From: Trueperella sp.
GTDB taxonomy: Bacteria; Actinomycetota; Actinomycetes; Actinomycetales; Actinomycetaceae
Reading direction: 5' to 3'
DNA length: 64,000 nucleotides
Assembly: GCA_030532125.1 (NCBI GenBank)
Contig: JAUNLU010000003.1
Span: 214,491-278,490 of the forward strand
Every line of letters begins with the position of its first letter. The first letter of the stretch is position 1. Shown here piece by piece: positions 10,113 through 20,018 of this stretch. The position numbers and the translations under genes were made by a program. The notes beneath the pieces were generated by a model. The model worked only from the letters and a program-made list of their open reading frames with translations, had not been told where the DNA came from and did no database searches.

Positions 10113-10124
10113 GATGAGTGCCAA
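10098..10124. promoter_or_regulatory. CIRCE operator (HrcA binding site)
   Basis: TTAGCACTC at 10098-10106, nine bases, then GAGTGCCAA at 10116-10124. This differs from the CIRCE consensus (TTAGCACTC-N9-GAGTGCTAA) at one base. CIRCE is the operator of the heat-shock repressor HrcA. It lies 131 bp upstream of groES and 81 bp upstream of the divergent methyltransferase gene. Confidence 0.93.
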
Positions 10125-10205
10125 AAACTGCATAGGGTTCACTATCGGCACAACCGCTCTCGACTGTCAGCTCTGTTCCCACTGCTGGTGTGAGACGATA
10201 GCAGT

Positions 10206-11405
10206 GTGTCCGATACTTTCACGCAACTGCTACAAGACGAAGGCTGGGAGCTAGTTAATTCTCTGCCGCCTTATAATCCGGACGCTGTGCTCACCTTGCA
10301 CGAACGCCTGGCGCGTGAGGGCTATTCCCCCGATTTGATCTCCGCCGCGCTCACTCAGTCGCGGCTGCGCGAGCGTGCCCGCGCAAAGTTTGGCGATTTT
10401 GCCAGGCAAATGGCATTTACTGAAAACGGCTTACAACAAGCAACCCGGCTCCAGGTAGCCGCTCTCCACGCGCAGCGGCTAATTGCGGCCGGCTCCCGGC
10501 ATATCATCGATTTTGGTTGTGGTATCGGCGCAGATTCAATGGCGATGGCCGGTTTGGGATTGCACGTTACTGCTATTGAAGCTGATGCCGACGCCGCGGC
10601 AGCAGCAGCCGTCAATTTGCGGGCATTCCCCGAAGCACAAGTGGTGCAGGCAGATGGATTCGAACTGGATTTATCCGAATTTGCAGCTGACGGTATCTGG
10701 CTAGACCCCGCCCGCCGCCGCGGCAATAAACGATTACAGAACCCGGATGACTGGTCCCCCAGTTTGGAACAGGCATTAGCCTTGGCGCGACAATTCCCCA
10801 GTGCCGGCATAAAAGTGGCCCCCGGAATTGACTATGCCTTACTCCCCCGCGACGCGCGGGTGGAGTGGATTGCCGTAGCCGGTGACTTAGTCGAAGCAGT
10901 CATCTGGATAGGTGCCGCCGCAGCACCCGACCCCGGCCGAGGCGCATTAGTGGTGGATGATGCTGGCTTTACCACTTGGGATGCCCGGGTTACTGATCCC
11001 CGGCTACCAGCCGTACAAAATACCCCACAGAAATTAAATAGCTACATTTTTGAGCCCAATCCGGCCATAATCCGCTCTGGGTCAATTGCTACTGTCTGCG
11101 CTGATTTCGGACTATCCCCCGTTTCGGAGTCGATTGCCTACTTAACTGGCCCGGATCCGATCTCCTCGCCGCTATTACAGACTTTCCAAGTGCATTCCGT
11201 ATTGCCGATTGACGCAAAGAAAATCCGGAAAGTTTTGCGCCAGCTCAACGTGGGCTCAGTAGAGATCAAAAAGCGCGGCACCGACCTCGACCCGGAACTA
11301 TTCCGCAAAAAATTAAAACTGGATACCTCACAGCCGGCAGAACTGACGCTGATTGCTACCCCGCTACTGGGAAAACATCGGCTAGTACTGGCACAGCGGA
11401 TCTAG
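10206..11405 (+). CDS. class I SAM-dependent methyltransferase with THUMP-like C-terminal domain
   Basis: A 399-residue actinobacterial protein of unknown substrate. The N-terminal 90 residues are helical. The SAM-binding motif DFGCGIGADSMAM follows near residue 100, and motif IV is GIWLDPARRR near 165. The C-terminal 100 residues resemble the THUMP-like domain appended to these enzymes, which suggests an RNA substrate (inference). The start is GTG at 10206; no ribosome-binding site is evident, so the message may be leaderless. It is divergent from groES, and its stop lies 8 bp from the convergent tsaD stop. Confidence 0.85.
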   Translation: MSDTFTQLLQDEGWELVNSLPPYNPDAVLTLHERLAREGYSPDLISAALTQSRLRERARAKFGDFARQMAFTENGLQQATRLQVAALHAQRLIAAGSRHIIDFGCGIGADSMAMAGLGLHVTAIEADADAAAAAAVNLRAFPEAQVVQADGFELDLSEFAADGIWLDPARRRGNKRLQNPDDWSPSLEQALALARQFPSAGIKVAPGIDYALLPRDARVEWIAVAGDLVEAVIWIGAAAAPDPGRGALVVDDAGFTTWDARVTDPRLPAVQNTPQKLNSYIFEPNPAIIRSGSIATVCADFGLSPVSESIAYLTGPDPISSPLLQTFQVHSVLPIDAKKIRKVLRQLNVGSVEIKKRGTDLDPELFRKKLKLDTSQPAELTLIATPLLGKHRLVLAQRI

Positions 11406-11413
11406 CGCACTGC

Positions 11414-12457
11414 CTAGCGTAAGACCACCGTCTCTCGTGGCAGCCCAGTTTTCACAGTGATCCCAAGTTCAGACGGCGCTACGCCCTCTTCCACTAGCGC
11501 CTCGCCCAGTGCTGCGATCATAGCGCCGTTATCAGTGCAGTAGCGAATAGGCGGAATCCGTACTGTGATACCGCGCTGCGCTGCCCGTTCCTCCGCTAAT
11601 TCCCGCAACCGCGAGTTAGCCGAAAAACCGCCACCAATTACCAAAGTGTCACAGCCAACCCGTTCACAGGCAGTGATTGCCCGCTCGGTCAGCGCATCGT
11701 TCACCGCTTCGGAGAATCCCGCCGCAATATCGGCTTTGGGCAGTTCTGCGCCGCGCTGTTCTAGTTCTTCAACATAGCGGGCCACAGCCGTCTTCAGGCC
11801 AGAGAAAGAGTAGTCATACGGATGCTGTTCCCGATCTTTGCGGCTAGTAAGCGCGCGCGGGAAGTGGATTGCATCCCGGTCGCCCTCGCGAGCTAACCGG
11901 TCAATATGGGGGCCACCCGGATACGGCAGCCCCAATAGTCGCCCGACTTTGTCAAATGCTTCGCCAGCGGCGTCGTCTAACGTGCCTCCCAGCTCAGTGA
12001 TATCGGTGGCAATATTTCGCACATCCATCAAGTGGGAGTGACCGCCAGAAACCACCAACCCCACAAAGCGCTCCGGGAAAGGACCGTGTACCAGCCGGTC
12101 AACAGCCAAGTGAGCCACAATATGATTTACACCGTAGAACGGCTTATTTAGCGCCAGAGCTAATGCTTTTGCTGCCGAAACTCCCACGGTGAGCGGACCA
12201 ATAAGCCCCGGACCAGCGGTAGCTGCCACTGCGTCCACTTCTGCTAATGTCACTCCCGCTTTTTCTAGCGCGGCATCTAGGGTGGGGACGAAAGATTCCA
12301 AATGCGCCCGGGAAGCAATCTCCGGAATAATGCCACCAAATCTGGCGTATTCATCCATCGAAGTAGCAGTTACGTCCGCCAGCAGCTCGCTATCGCGCAC
12401 CAGAGCGACGCCGGTTTCATCACATGAAGTTTCAATACCAAGGATCAATTTGCTCAC
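11414..12457 (-). CDS. tsaD: tRNA N6-adenosine threonylcarbamoyltransferase TsaD
   Basis: TsaD transfers threonylcarbamoyl from TC-AMP to A37 of ANN-decoding tRNAs (t6A), working with TsaB and TsaE, both encoded nearby. The 347 residues begin [13 protein letters not shown] and hold the metal ligands His112 and His116 in NHIVAH, plus ASKH-fold segments VVSGGHSHL and CTDNGAMIA. The start is GTG at 12455-12457. It is separated from the rest of the tsa genes by sdhCAB. Confidence 0.96.
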   Translation of the reverse strand: MSKLILGIETSCDETGVALVRDSELLADVTATSMDEYARFGGIIPEIASRAHLESFVPTLDAALEKAGVTLAEVDAVAATAGPGLIGPLTVGVSAAKALALALNKPFYGVNHIVAHLAVDRLVHGPFPERFVGLVVSGGHSHLMDVRNIATDITELGGTLDDAAGEAFDKVGRLLGLPYPGGPHIDRLAREGDRDAIHFPRALTSRKDREQHPYDYSFSGLKTAVARYVEELEQRGAELPKADIAAGFSEAVNDALTERAITACERVGCDTLVIGGGFSANSRLRELAEERAAQRGITVRIPPIRYCTDNGAMIAALGEALVEEGVAPSELGITVKTGLPRETVVLR

Positions 12458-12486
12458 GGGCGCAATTGTACAACTAGTTCCAGATA

Positions 12487-12532
12487 CAGCTAAGGGCTAG
12501 CTCCGCAATGTAACAGAACTAGCCCTCAGCTG
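12487..12532 (-). terminator. hairpin downstream of sdhB
   Basis: A 14-bp inverted repeat with one mismatch (12487-12500 against 12519-12532, core AGGGCTAG/CTAGCCCT) lies in the 100-bp gap between sdhB and tsaD. There is no T-run, so it is a weak or U-less terminator of the sdh operon. Confidence 0.5.
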
Positions 12533-12557
12533 AATTTAGCAGCTAATCAGATCAAAA

Positions 12558-13313
12558 TTAATCCAAGTTCTTCTTGCGACCAAACGAGGCCTTGATCATT
12601 TCGCGGTTTAGCAACGCGATTAGCTCTAGTGGCACTTCCTTCGGGCACGCTTGCGCACAAGCGCCCACGTTAGTGCAGCCACCGAATCCTTCGCGATCTT
12701 GCTGGTTGATCATATTGATCACGCGCCGCTGCCGTTCCGGATCGCCCTGTGGGAGCAACCCCAGGTGCATAACCTTTGCGGAGGTGAACAACATGGCCGA
12801 GCCGTTTGGACAAGCTGCCACACACGCGCCACAACCAATACAAGCTGCAGCTTCAAATGCGCGGTCCGCCTTATCCTTAGGCACCAAAATCGAGTGCGCA
12901 TCTGGCGCGGCGCCGGTGTTAACCGAAATATAACCACCGGCCTGCACAATCCGATCCAGCGAGGTGCGATCTACTACCAAGTCGCGCAGTACCGGGAAAC
13001 CGGCAGAGCGCCAAGGCTCAATAGTGATCGTATCGCCGTCTTTGAATGTGCGCATATGTAGCTGGCAGGTGGTGGTAACTTCCGGACCGTGCGGATCGCC
13101 GTTGATTACCAGGCCACACTGACCACAGATGCCTTCGCGGCAGTCCGAGTCAAATGCAACTGGCTCTTTACCTTCGGCAAAGAGTTCTTCGTTGAGCTGG
13201 TCGAGCATCTCCAAGAAGGAGGCCGTTTCGTCAACCCGCTCCAGCGTATGCGTCTCAAAGTGCCCCTGCGAGGAGGAGTCTTTCTGACGCCAAAATTCAA
13301 CTGTAATTTTCAC
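12558..13313 (-). CDS. sdhB: succinate dehydrogenase/fumarate reductase iron-sulfur subunit
   Basis: SdhB carries electrons between the flavoprotein and the membrane haem subunit. The 251 residues have a 2Fe-2S cluster region ([11 protein letters not shown] near 57-67 and a later Cys in TTTCQLH), a 4Fe-4S motif [12 protein letters not shown] near 145-156 and a 3Fe-4S motif [12 protein letters not shown] near 214. The start is a GTG (13311-13313) that overlaps the sdhA stop by 4 bp. It is the third gene of the sdhC-sdhA-sdhB operon, the order found in Corynebacterium and Bacillus. Confidence 0.95.
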   Translation of the reverse strand: MKITVEFWRQKDSSSQGHFETHTLERVDETASFLEMLDQLNEELFAEGKEPVAFDSDCREGICGQCGLVINGDPHGPEVTTTCQLHMRTFKDGDTITIEPWRSAGFPVLRDLVVDRTSLDRIVQAGGYISVNTGAAPDAHSILVPKDKADRAFEAAACIGCGACVAACPNGSAMLFTSAKVMHLGLLPQGDPERQRRVINMINQQDREGFGGCTNVGACAQACPKEVPLELIALLNREMIKASFGRKKNLD

Positions 13314-15280
13314 TTGTAGCTCCGCTGCGTCATCTCGATGAATTCGTAATTAAGGTCTTCCTTGTGCAGAACCGGCGGGTTATTCTCCCCGGTCCATTCC
13401 CACGCCGCTACGTAAGCGAATTCGTCATCGTGGCGTAGCGCTTCACCTTCTGGCGTCTGGGATTCTGAACGGAAGTGACCACCGCAGGATTCACGGCGGT
13501 GGAGAGCATCGATACACATGAGCTCACCGAGTTCCAGGAAGTCAGCCACGCGGCCGGCTTTCTCCAGTGACTGGTTGAGTTCATTTGCCCCACCCGGAAT
13601 GCGCACGTTCTTCCAGAAGTCCTGGCGCAGTTCCCGAATGAGTTCGATAGCTTTCTTGAGGCCTTCTTCGTTACGTTCCATACCGCAGTACTCCCACATA
13701 ATGTGGCCGAGTTCCTTGTGGTAGGAATCCACCGAACGGGTGCCCTGGTTGGAGACGAAGAACTTGATGCGCTCCTCGTATGCTTCCCGAGCTTTAACTA
13801 CCTCTGGGTGATCCTCCGGGATCTTCTCGAATGGACCATTTGCCAGATAGTCATTGATCGTGTTCGGCAGCACGAAGTAGCCATCAGCTAGACCTTGCAT
13901 CAGTGCAGAAGCACCGAGGCGGTTGGCGCCGTGATCGGAGAAGTTAGCTTCGCCCGCCACATACAGACCCGGGATGGAGGACTGCAAGTCGTAGTCCACC
14001 CACAGACCGCCCATCGTGTAGTGCACAGCCGGGTAAATACGCATTGGTACTTCATACGGGTCTTCACCGGTAATCCGCTCGTACATATCGAACAGGTTGC
14101 CATAACGCGCACTCACTGCGTCCTTGCCCAAGCGCTCGATCGCATCGGTGAAGTCCAGGTAGACGCCGCGCGAAACGCCGCCAATTTCTGGACCTACGCC
14201 GCGGCCCTCGTCGCACATATTCTTGGCCTGCCGGGAAGCAATATCACGCGGCACCAAGTTACCAAAGGATGGGTAGATGCGCTCCAAGTAGTAATCGCGA
14301 TCTTCTTCTGGAATCTCGCGTGGATCCTTCTTGCAATCTTCGGCGCGCTTGGGAACCCAAATGCGGCCGTCATTGCGCAAAGACTCCGACATCAACGTGA
14401 GCTTGGACTGAGATTCACCGTGCTGTGGAATACAGGTGGGGTGAATCTGGGTGTAGCAGGGGTTACCGAAGTGCGCGCCCCGGCGGTGTGCTCGCCAAAT
14501 AGCGGTGGCATTACAACCCATCGCATTGGTGGACAGGAAGAATACGTTGCCGTATCCACCAGTAGCAAGGACGACGGCGTCAGCCAAGTGGGTTTCAATC
14601 TCCCCAGTAACCATATCCCGTGCCACAATGCCGCGTGCCCGGCCGTCAATGACGATCAGGTCAACCATCTCGTGGCGAGAGTAGGTCTTAACCGTGCCAG
14701 CTGCCACCTGCCGCATCAGTGCCTGGTAGGCACCAATCAGCAGCTGCTGCCCCGTTTGACCGCGGGCGTAGAAAGTGCGGGATACCTGCACACCGCCGAA
14801 GGAGCGGTTATCGAGCAGACCGCCATATTCGCGAGCAAATGGCACACCCTGCGCTACACACTGGTCAATAATCGCAGCAGAAACTTCTGCCAGCCGGTAA
14901 ACATTTGATTCCCGAGCGCGGTAGTCCCCACCCTTGACGGTGTCGTAGAAGAGGCGGAATACCGAGTCGTTATCGTTCTTGTAGTTCTTAGCGGCGTTAA
15001 TACCACCTTGAGCTGCAATCGAGTGTGCCCGGCGCGCTGAGTCGTTGTAGAAGAAGGCTTTGACGTTGTAGCCCATTTCGCCTAGCGACGCAGCACCGGC
15101 GCCACCAGCCAGACCAGTACCGACAATGATGATGTTCAGTTTGCGGCGGTTTGCCGGGTTTACTAGACGTGCCCCGAACTTGCGCTTTTCCCAGCGCTCC
15201 GCTAGCGGACCGGACGGTGCCTTGGTGTCCGCAATCGGCTCCCCTTCGCGGTAGAGGCCGTGAATTAAAGTCTCAGTCAT
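13310..15280 (-). CDS. sdhA: succinate dehydrogenase/fumarate reductase flavoprotein subunit
   Basis: The catalytic subunit interconverts succinate and fumarate with covalently bound FAD. The ATG at 15278-15280 ([13 protein letters not shown]) gives 656 residues and follows AGGGAT. A 74-codon open extension upstream overlaps sdhC and is not used. The FAD-binding [13 protein letters not shown] lies near residue 50, and the FAD-linked His is in [12 protein letters not shown]. The substrate region [11 protein letters not shown] and the Arg/His pairs of the active site are present. Both dehydrogenase and reductase roles are possible; next to a formate-lyase locus, fumarate reduction is plausible. 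Confidence 0.95.
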   Translation of the reverse strand: MTETLIHGLYREGEPIADTKAPSGPLAERWEKRKFGARLVNPANRRKLNIIIVGTGLAGGAGAASLGEMGYNVKAFFYNDSARRAHSIAAQGGINAAKNYKNDNDSVFRLFYDTVKGGDYRARESNVYRLAEVSAAIIDQCVAQGVPFAREYGGLLDNRSFGGVQVSRTFYARGQTGQQLLIGAYQALMRQVAAGTVKTYSRHEMVDLIVIDGRARGIVARDMVTGEIETHLADAVVLATGGYGNVFFLSTNAMGCNATAIWRAHRRGAHFGNPCYTQIHPTCIPQHGESQSKLTLMSESLRNDGRIWVPKRAEDCKKDPREIPEEDRDYYLERIYPSFGNLVPRDIASRQAKNMCDEGRGVGPEIGGVSRGVYLDFTDAIERLGKDAVSARYGNLFDMYERITGEDPYEVPMRIYPAVHYTMGGLWVDYDLQSSIPGLYVAGEANFSDHGANRLGASALMQGLADGYFVLPNTINDYLANGPFEKIPEDHPEVVKAREAYEERIKFFVSNQGTRSVDSYHKELGHIMWEYCGMERNEEGLKKAIELIRELRQDFWKNVRIPGGANELNQSLEKAGRVADFLELGELMCIDALHRRESCGGHFRSESQTPEGEALRHDDEFAYVAAWEWTGENNPPVLHKEDLNYEFIEMTQRSYK

Positions 15281-15294
15281 TTTTATCCCTGTCC

Positions 15295-16008
15295 CTAAGC
15301 AATAAACCCGAGCAAAATTGCGGTTGGCGGAACCATGAAGCCCAGGAGCAAAGCCAGTGCTGCCAGATTGGCAATAGCTTTGAAGGCCAGCTCTGCGCGA
15401 CCAGTGGCGATACCGAGCGTCGCAAAAGCGGACCACAGGCCGTGCCGGACGTGCAATGCCAGCGAGCACAGTGCGATGAAGTAGATCAGCAATACCCACC
15501 AATTACTGGCGCTAAAACCAGCAATCATGCGTTCATATGGGGTAATCGTGCTGTAATCAGCACCGATGCTCAAGGTAAGCGTAGTGAACTGCATGATGTG
15601 GAAAACGATGAACAGGCCTAGTGCCAAACCGCCCCAACGCATGATCATTGCGTAGTAAGAAGCGGACGGACCAACTTTCTTACCGGAGTTCACCTTGTAC
15701 TTGTTCCCACGAGCATGGGAAGCACGCGCCCACAGCTTAACTGCACAGTACACGTGAGCCACGATGCTCACGAGCAGCAGTATCCGCAGTATCCATAGCC
15801 CACCTTTATAGGGCAGTGCCGGAGCCAGGAGAGTACGCAGCCATTCTGCGTAGCCGTTGTATGCATCCGCGCCGGCAAACATTTTCAGGTTGCCGTACAT
15901 GTGGAGCAACAGGAAGAAGATAAAGAACAGGCCCGTGATTGCCATAACCACTTTCAGAGCGATCGTGGTATTGCGAGCCCTATTTTTCACAACATTTGAT
16001 GTAGCCAC
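15295..16008 (-). CDS. sdhC: succinate dehydrogenase cytochrome b subunit, single-chain type
   Basis: A 237-residue integral membrane protein with five hydrophobic segments (about residues 17-37, 69-90, 123-145, 170-192 and 207-232). It belongs to the class-B, di-haem SdhC/FrdC family that serves alone as anchor and quinone site. Candidate haem histidines are in [21 protein letters not shown] and LHVRHGL. The start is GTG at 16006-16008 with a weak site. It is the first gene of the operon, 14 bp before sdhA. Confidence 0.92.
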   Translation of the reverse strand: MATSNVVKNRARNTTIALKVVMAITGLFFIFFLLLHMYGNLKMFAGADAYNGYAEWLRTLLAPALPYKGGLWILRILLLVSIVAHVYCAVKLWARASHARGNKYKVNSGKKVGPSASYYAMIMRWGGLALGLFIVFHIMQFTTLTLSIGADYSTITPYERMIAGFSASNWWVLLIYFIALCSLALHVRHGLWSAFATLGIATGRAELAFKAIANLAALALLLGFMVPPTAILLGFIA

Positions 16009-16081
16009 GTCTCTGAATGTAGCAAAAGAATTGCCCTGCTTACCTATCGTTAAGCTAAAAAATTGGCTGGCTCAGAGTAAA

Positions 16082-16093
16082 GTTTAATTAAAC
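16082..16093. promoter_or_regulatory. 12-bp palindrome upstream of sdhC
   Basis: GTTTAATTAAAC is a perfect palindrome 74 bp before the sdhC start, inside the gap that must hold the sdh promoter. It may be an operator. No matching regulator is recognised. Confidence 0.3.
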
Positions 16094-16165
16094 GTGCCCT
16101 GCCTCACGCGAGATAGTCGCAGTATTACGCCAAATCGCCCAAAACTTAGGTATTTACTGGCAAAA

Positions 16166-16681
16166 CTAGGAATTATGTGAGTCTTTAGTTCCGAAATTCA
16201 AAGTGCGGCGCATGATGGTGGCATCGGCGTCAGAATAGTAGCCTTTTCGCTGCCCTACTGCGGTAAATCCGGCTTGTTGATATAGCGACAGTGCGCCTGG
16301 ATCATTAGCGCGGACTTCTAAAAAAATCTCTTCTGAATTTTGACTAACTGCCAGCCCAATGAGTGTCGCTAACAGTTCTCGGGCAATACCGCGACGCCGA
16401 TAGCTGGGTTTAACTGCCAAGGTCAAAATTTCTGCCTCTGGCCCGTAACCCACGCCCCCAACTGCCACCATCGTGCCAACTGACTGCAGCGGACGCGGCG
16501 GTTCGCTCAGTACCAGATAGGTGCGCCCAGCTGCCGCCAGCTCATGACGCCAAATTGCGGCAGACCAGGAGTCAATCCCGAAGATCTCCTGATCAAAGCT
16601 GGCAATGCGCTCTGCCCACCCAGCCGGGGGGACTCGAAGCTCAAATCCAGCTATTTGCTCCGGCAGCTGCAGTGGTTTCAC
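16166..16681 (-). CDS. rimI: GNAT-family N-acetyltransferase, RimI-like
   Basis: RimI-type enzymes acetylate the N-terminal alanine of ribosomal protein S18. In 171 residues the acetyl-CoA-binding motif is seen as [17 protein letters not shown] (residues 88-104), followed by [23 protein letters not shown], which is typical of RimI. Its 4-bp overlap with tsaB matches the usual tsaB-rimI pairing and supports the call. The N-terminal 40 residues are less conserved. Confidence 0.85.
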   Translation of the reverse strand: MKPLQLPEQIAGFELRVPPAGWAERIASFDQEIFGIDSWSAAIWRHELAAAGRTYLVLSEPPRPLQSVGTMVAVGGVGYGPEAEILTLAVKPSYRRRGIARELLATLIGLAVSQNSEEIFLEVRANDPGALSLYQQAGFTAVGQRKGYYSDADATIMRRTLNFGTKDSHNS

Positions 16682-17376
16682 TCTGCTCCGTAGGGATTCC
16701 CTTGTGCTGCCGGTTGGGCGTGGGCACCACCATGCACATCTGGACGGCGCAAATACTGCGGTTCAGTATCAAGTGAGATTTCTTCTCCAGCGTCGATCCG
16801 GGACAACCGCGAGTGTAGTAGACGCACCATCGCTTCTGGAGCTGGATCCGTTATTACTCGTTCCCCAGGTATCTCCGGGTATAGCTCTGCACTGCCACAC
16901 ACCACAATCGCTGGATCTGCTGCTAATTCTGCGCTCAATACCGCAGGTGAGAGCACTCGGGGCGGCTCTAACACAGTTACATCATCTGCACCCAACGGGA
17001 TAGCCCGCAGCGCATAAACTTCCCGGCGCCGGGCATCAATTATCGGAACTACTATTTGCCCGCCGGCAGCTATCCCAGTTAATGCCAATACTTCGAGCGA
17101 GGAAAGCCCGTAGAGTGGCACATCCCAAGCACGAGCAAGCGCACGGGCAGTGACTAGCCCCGCGCGCAGCCCAGTAAATGCTCCTGGTCCTGTGCCCACT
17201 ATTATCGCGTCCGGACGTTGGGGGCATACTTCCTGCACCATTGGCGCCAAGGACTCAGTATGATGGCGCGGATCAGAGCTGCGCTGCACTGCAATTTCAG
17301 TGACAGTTCCCAAATCTTCTTGGCACAATCCCACTACCACCCCGGTAGAGGAGTCGATTGTTAAATAAGTATTCAC
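16678..17376 (-). CDS. tsaB: tRNA threonylcarbamoyladenosine biosynthesis protein TsaB
   Basis: TsaB is the non-catalytic ASKHA-fold partner of TsaD in t6A synthesis. The 232 residues begin [14 protein letters not shown] and hold the signature [21 protein letters not shown] near 60-80. Length is normal. It overlaps rimI (downstream) and the unknown membrane protein gene (upstream) by 4 bp each, so expression is probably coupled. Confidence 0.95.
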   Translation of the reverse strand: MNTYLTIDSSTGVVVGLCQEDLGTVTEIAVQRSSDPRHHTESLAPMVQEVCPQRPDAIIVGTGPGAFTGLRAGLVTARALARAWDVPLYGLSSLEVLALTGIAAGGQIVVPIIDARRREVYALRAIPLGADDVTVLEPPRVLSPAVLSAELAADPAIVVCGSAELYPEIPGERVITDPAPEAMVRLLHSRLSRIDAGEEISLDTEPQYLRRPDVHGGAHAQPAAQGNPYGAE

Positions 17377-18350
17377 TGTTCTTCGCCTCCTGACATGGGC
17401 GCTGGCGGTTCAGCCACCTCATCATTAACTTCGGTAGCTGATTGCGGCCGTTCAAAGATGCGCACTTTCTCAACCAGCTCTGTGTACTTCGGTTTTTGCT
17501 CTCCAGCTGATTTTTCGGATTTATTTTCAGGTGCTTGCTCATCTGCTTTCTTGCGATGCTCGGCGTTATAGTCCCAGCGCAACCACACCACAGACACCGT
17601 AACTAGCATCACTAAGGAAAAGAAAATAATCAGCAAAATAGGTAGCGAGGTTCCAGTGTTAGTACTGGCACCGGCGTCTTCCGCCACCACTTTAGCGATC
17701 TCGTCTTCTTCGGTTAAAATCCGGGAACGCTGCAATAAGAAATCTCGCAGGGGCACAGCACCCAATACGATACTGCTGCCCGCCCGATCTGCCGGCTCAA
17801 TCGCCTGGTCCCGTAGCGCAAACCACGCCTTAATCACCGGATCATAAATCAAGACGGCGCCAGTATCGTGCGCAGCTTCCGTACCCAGCCGCACATCAGC
17901 GACTACAACTTCATCCGTAATAGTGCCGCTGACGTAATTAGCACTAACCGCCCCCACCACTTGGGTACCATCCAGAATTGGCGCTACCCAGCGTTGCCCC
18001 GGCACCAGCGCATTTTGCTCAGTTATTGCCCCCGCCGCAAAACTAACTGACCGCACCGGGTCGCCAATGGTGAACTCGCGTATTTTTGTCGCATCCAGCT
18101 TCGGGAAAACCTTAGGGCCGTCTGAGTTCATCAGTGCGGCGGCCCGGTTGGCAAACCAATCAGTTACTTCCGGTGCTGACGGCACGGAATCTACTTGGGC
18201 AGTGCCTTCCGGATCGGGGTTTAATACCGCTAATCCAGCACTCACCGACGGCGTTACTGCAGCCGGAACCGCTGCAGCGGTTATTCCACTAGGCAAGTTG
18301 GCGGTGGCAAGTACCAGCGCCAATACCGCCCAGCCAGCTCTAACCCTCAT
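17373..18350 (-). CDS. unknown secreted/membrane-anchored protein within the tsaE-tsaB gene chain
   Basis: I do not recognise this 325-residue protein. It has a likely signal peptide (residues 1-26, [19 protein letters not shown]). An extracellular region of about 200 residues follows, rich in Val, Ala and Asp. One transmembrane helix lies near 237-258 ([18 protein letters not shown]), and the cytoplasmic tail is charged (Lys/Glu-rich, then acidic and Pro-rich). The topology is outside-in with one pass after signal cleavage. It overlaps tsaE and tsaB by 4 bp on either side (ATGA), so it is made together with t6A proteins. No catalytic motif is visible. Confidence 0.75.
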   Translation of the reverse strand: MRVRAGWAVLALVLATANLPSGITAAAVPAAVTPSVSAGLAVLNPDPEGTAQVDSVPSAPEVTDWFANRAAALMNSDGPKVFPKLDATKIREFTIGDPVRSVSFAAGAITEQNALVPGQRWVAPILDGTQVVGAVSANYVSGTITDEVVVADVRLGTEAAHDTGAVLIYDPVIKAWFALRDQAIEPADRAGSSIVLGAVPLRDFLLQRSRILTEEDEIAKVVAEDAGASTNTGTSLPILLIIFFSLVMLVTVSVVWLRWDYNAEHRKKADEQAPENKSEKSAGEQKPKYTELVEKVRIFERPQSATEVNDEVAEPPAPMSGGEEQ

Positions 18351-18874
18351 GCTCTCTCCTGCAGCTGCATCACGATTTCACTAGCTGCCAGCTCAGCTTC
18401 CCAGGCAATACCACGGGCCCCGTAACCGGTTATGCATACTGTACGCGGGGCATCCGCTGCCAGTGCATCGGGGGCCAATTCCGCAGCTGCGCCAGTGGGC
18501 CGGGATATCTGTATCTCTAACCGCGCTGGGGATAGTCCCTCTACTTTACCTTCGCCCCATTCCACCACAGTCAATGCCACATCCATAGTGGCGTCTAGGT
18601 CCAACGCGTCCAATTCTTCTGGTGACCCTAGCCGATAGGCATCAACATGTACTAAGTTGAGCCGGTCGGCGTCGTAAATCTGGGCAATTACGTAAGTAGG
18701 CGAAGAAACTTTTTCGGTAATGCCAAGACCCCGGCCAATTCCCTGCGTCATCGTAGTTTTTCCTGCTCCCAAGGGGCCATTTAGCAGCACGAGATCACCG
18801 GGCAGAGCAGTTTTGGCAAGTTGTGCACCCAATTCTTGGATGTCAGCAACGCTAGGTACCGGAACACAAATCAT
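18347..18874 (-). CDS. tsaE: tRNA threonylcarbamoyladenosine biosynthesis ATPase TsaE
   Basis: TsaE is the P-loop ATPase that resets the TsaBD complex. The chosen ATG (18872-18874, MICVPVPSVADIQELG) gives 175 residues and matches the family start. The open frame runs 24 codons further, overlapping the alr end. Walker A is GPLGAGKTT near residue 34, then SSPTYVI and HVDAYRL with the conserved Asp, and VVEWGEG. The C-terminal 40 residues are longer than the E. coli protein. The gap to alr is 4 bp. Confidence 0.92.
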   Translation of the reverse strand: MICVPVPSVADIQELGAQLAKTALPGDLVLLNGPLGAGKTTMTQGIGRGLGITEKVSSPTYVIAQIYDADRLNLVHVDAYRLGSPEELDALDLDATMDVALTVVEWGEGKVEGLSPARLEIQISRPTGAAAELAPDALAADAPRTVCITGYGARGIAWEAELAASEIVMQLQERA

Positions 18875-18878
18875 AGTT

Positions 18879-20018
18879 CTAGGGTACGGCAATTCGGTGC
18901 ACCCGCGGTCCGAGCGCGGTGAACACCTCATATCCGACAGTGCCACAGGCAGCGGCCCAGTCGTTAGCAGTTAAATATCCCTCAGCTTCGTCGCCAAATA
19001 GCACTGCCAGATCGCCTTCGTGGGCGCCCGGAGCCGATACCACAAACTGATCCATACAGATCCGCCCCCGGGAAGGGCACAGCTCGCCATTTATCCAAAC
19101 TTTCACCCGGTTCGATCCGGAGCGCAGCACACCATCGGCGTAACCGATCGGCACCACCGCAAAGTGTTCCGGCTGTTCCGTAACGTAGGTGTGACCATAG
19201 GAAACCCCCGTACCCGCCGGAACGTCGCGCACCACAATCAGATCTGCCTCCAACTGCATAACCGCACGCAATCCCATTTGCAGTGCAGTACGGTATTCCG
19301 GATTTGGGCTAACGCCGTAGAGCGCGATACCTGGGCGCACTAGGTCATAGTGCGTATTTTCGTGCCACAGCATTCCCGAAGACGCCGCTAGGTGCAATAC
19401 CTGAGGGTGTAGCGGGGCTGTTATCTGGCGTGCTGCCTCAAAAAGTTCTACTTGATGTGCAGTGAGCGGGCACTCTGGTTCATCAGCTCGCGCCAGATGC
19501 GACCATAGCCCCACCACCTCAAAGACACCTTCCGCTTGCAACGGCGCTATTTGGGCTACGGCATCGGCCAGTTGGTTCATGCTGAAACCGCCACGCGCCA
19601 TAGCAGTATCCACTTTGATGTGGACTTTTGCCGGGACACCTGCCTCCCGAGCTGCGGCTGCCACTTCCGCAATAGCCCACGGGGCCCCCAGGGAGATATG
19701 GATCCCTGATTTTATTGCTTGGGCAAATGGCGAACCGGGGGCATAGATCCAGCACAAGATATTGGCTTCACCCAGCCGACCTTCTCGCTCCAGCCGATCA
19801 GCTAAAGTTTGGGCTTCGGCAATTTGCGCTACGCCCAGCCATTGCACTCCGGCGTCGAGCAGCCAGTCGGTTACGATATCCCGCCCGTGACCATAGCCAT
19901 TAGCTTTTACGATCGGCATCATCCCCGATGCGGTAGCAGCATCTAACGCCCCCAAGTTGTGCAAAAAAGCACTCTTGGAGATGAGGGCGCGCGAGGGATA
20001 GAGGCCAGAACTATTCAA
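18879..20018 (-). CDS. alr: alanine racemase
   Basis: A PLP enzyme making D-alanine for peptidoglycan. The PLP lysine is in PIVKANGYGHG (Lys38 with the start used here), and the C-terminal catalytic tyrosine region is GTGVSYGHTYVTE. No ATG exists near the N-terminus. I chose TTG at 20016-20018 (reading MNSSGLYPSRALISK) because AGGA lies 9 nt before it; another TTG at 20034-20036 would add six residues. It overlaps the nnr stop by 8 bp. About 379 residues, normal length. Confidence 0.94.
   Translation of the reverse strand: MNSSGLYPSRALISKSAFLHNLGALDAATASGMMPIVKANGYGHGRDIVTDWLLDAGVQWLGVAQIAEAQTLADRLEREGRLGEANILCWIYAPGSPFAQAIKSGIHISLGAPWAIAEVAAAAREAGVPAKVHIKVDTAMARGGFSMNQLADAVAQIAPLQAEGVFEVVGLWSHLARADEPECPLTAHQVELFEAARQITAPLHPQVLHLAASSGMLWHENTHYDLVRPGIALYGVSPNPEYRTALQMGLRAVMQLEADLIVVRDVPAGTGVSYGHTYVTEQPEHFAVVPIGYADGVLRSGSNRVKVWINGELCPSRGRICMDQFVVSAPGAHEGDLAVLFGDEAEGYLTANDWAAACGTVGYEVFTALGPRVHRIAVP

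Noticed and set aside
13895-14908. 337-codon open frame on the plus strand
   Set aside because: It lies fully antisense to sdhA, has no family resemblance and no ribosome-binding site; it is a shadow of the sdhA codon pattern.
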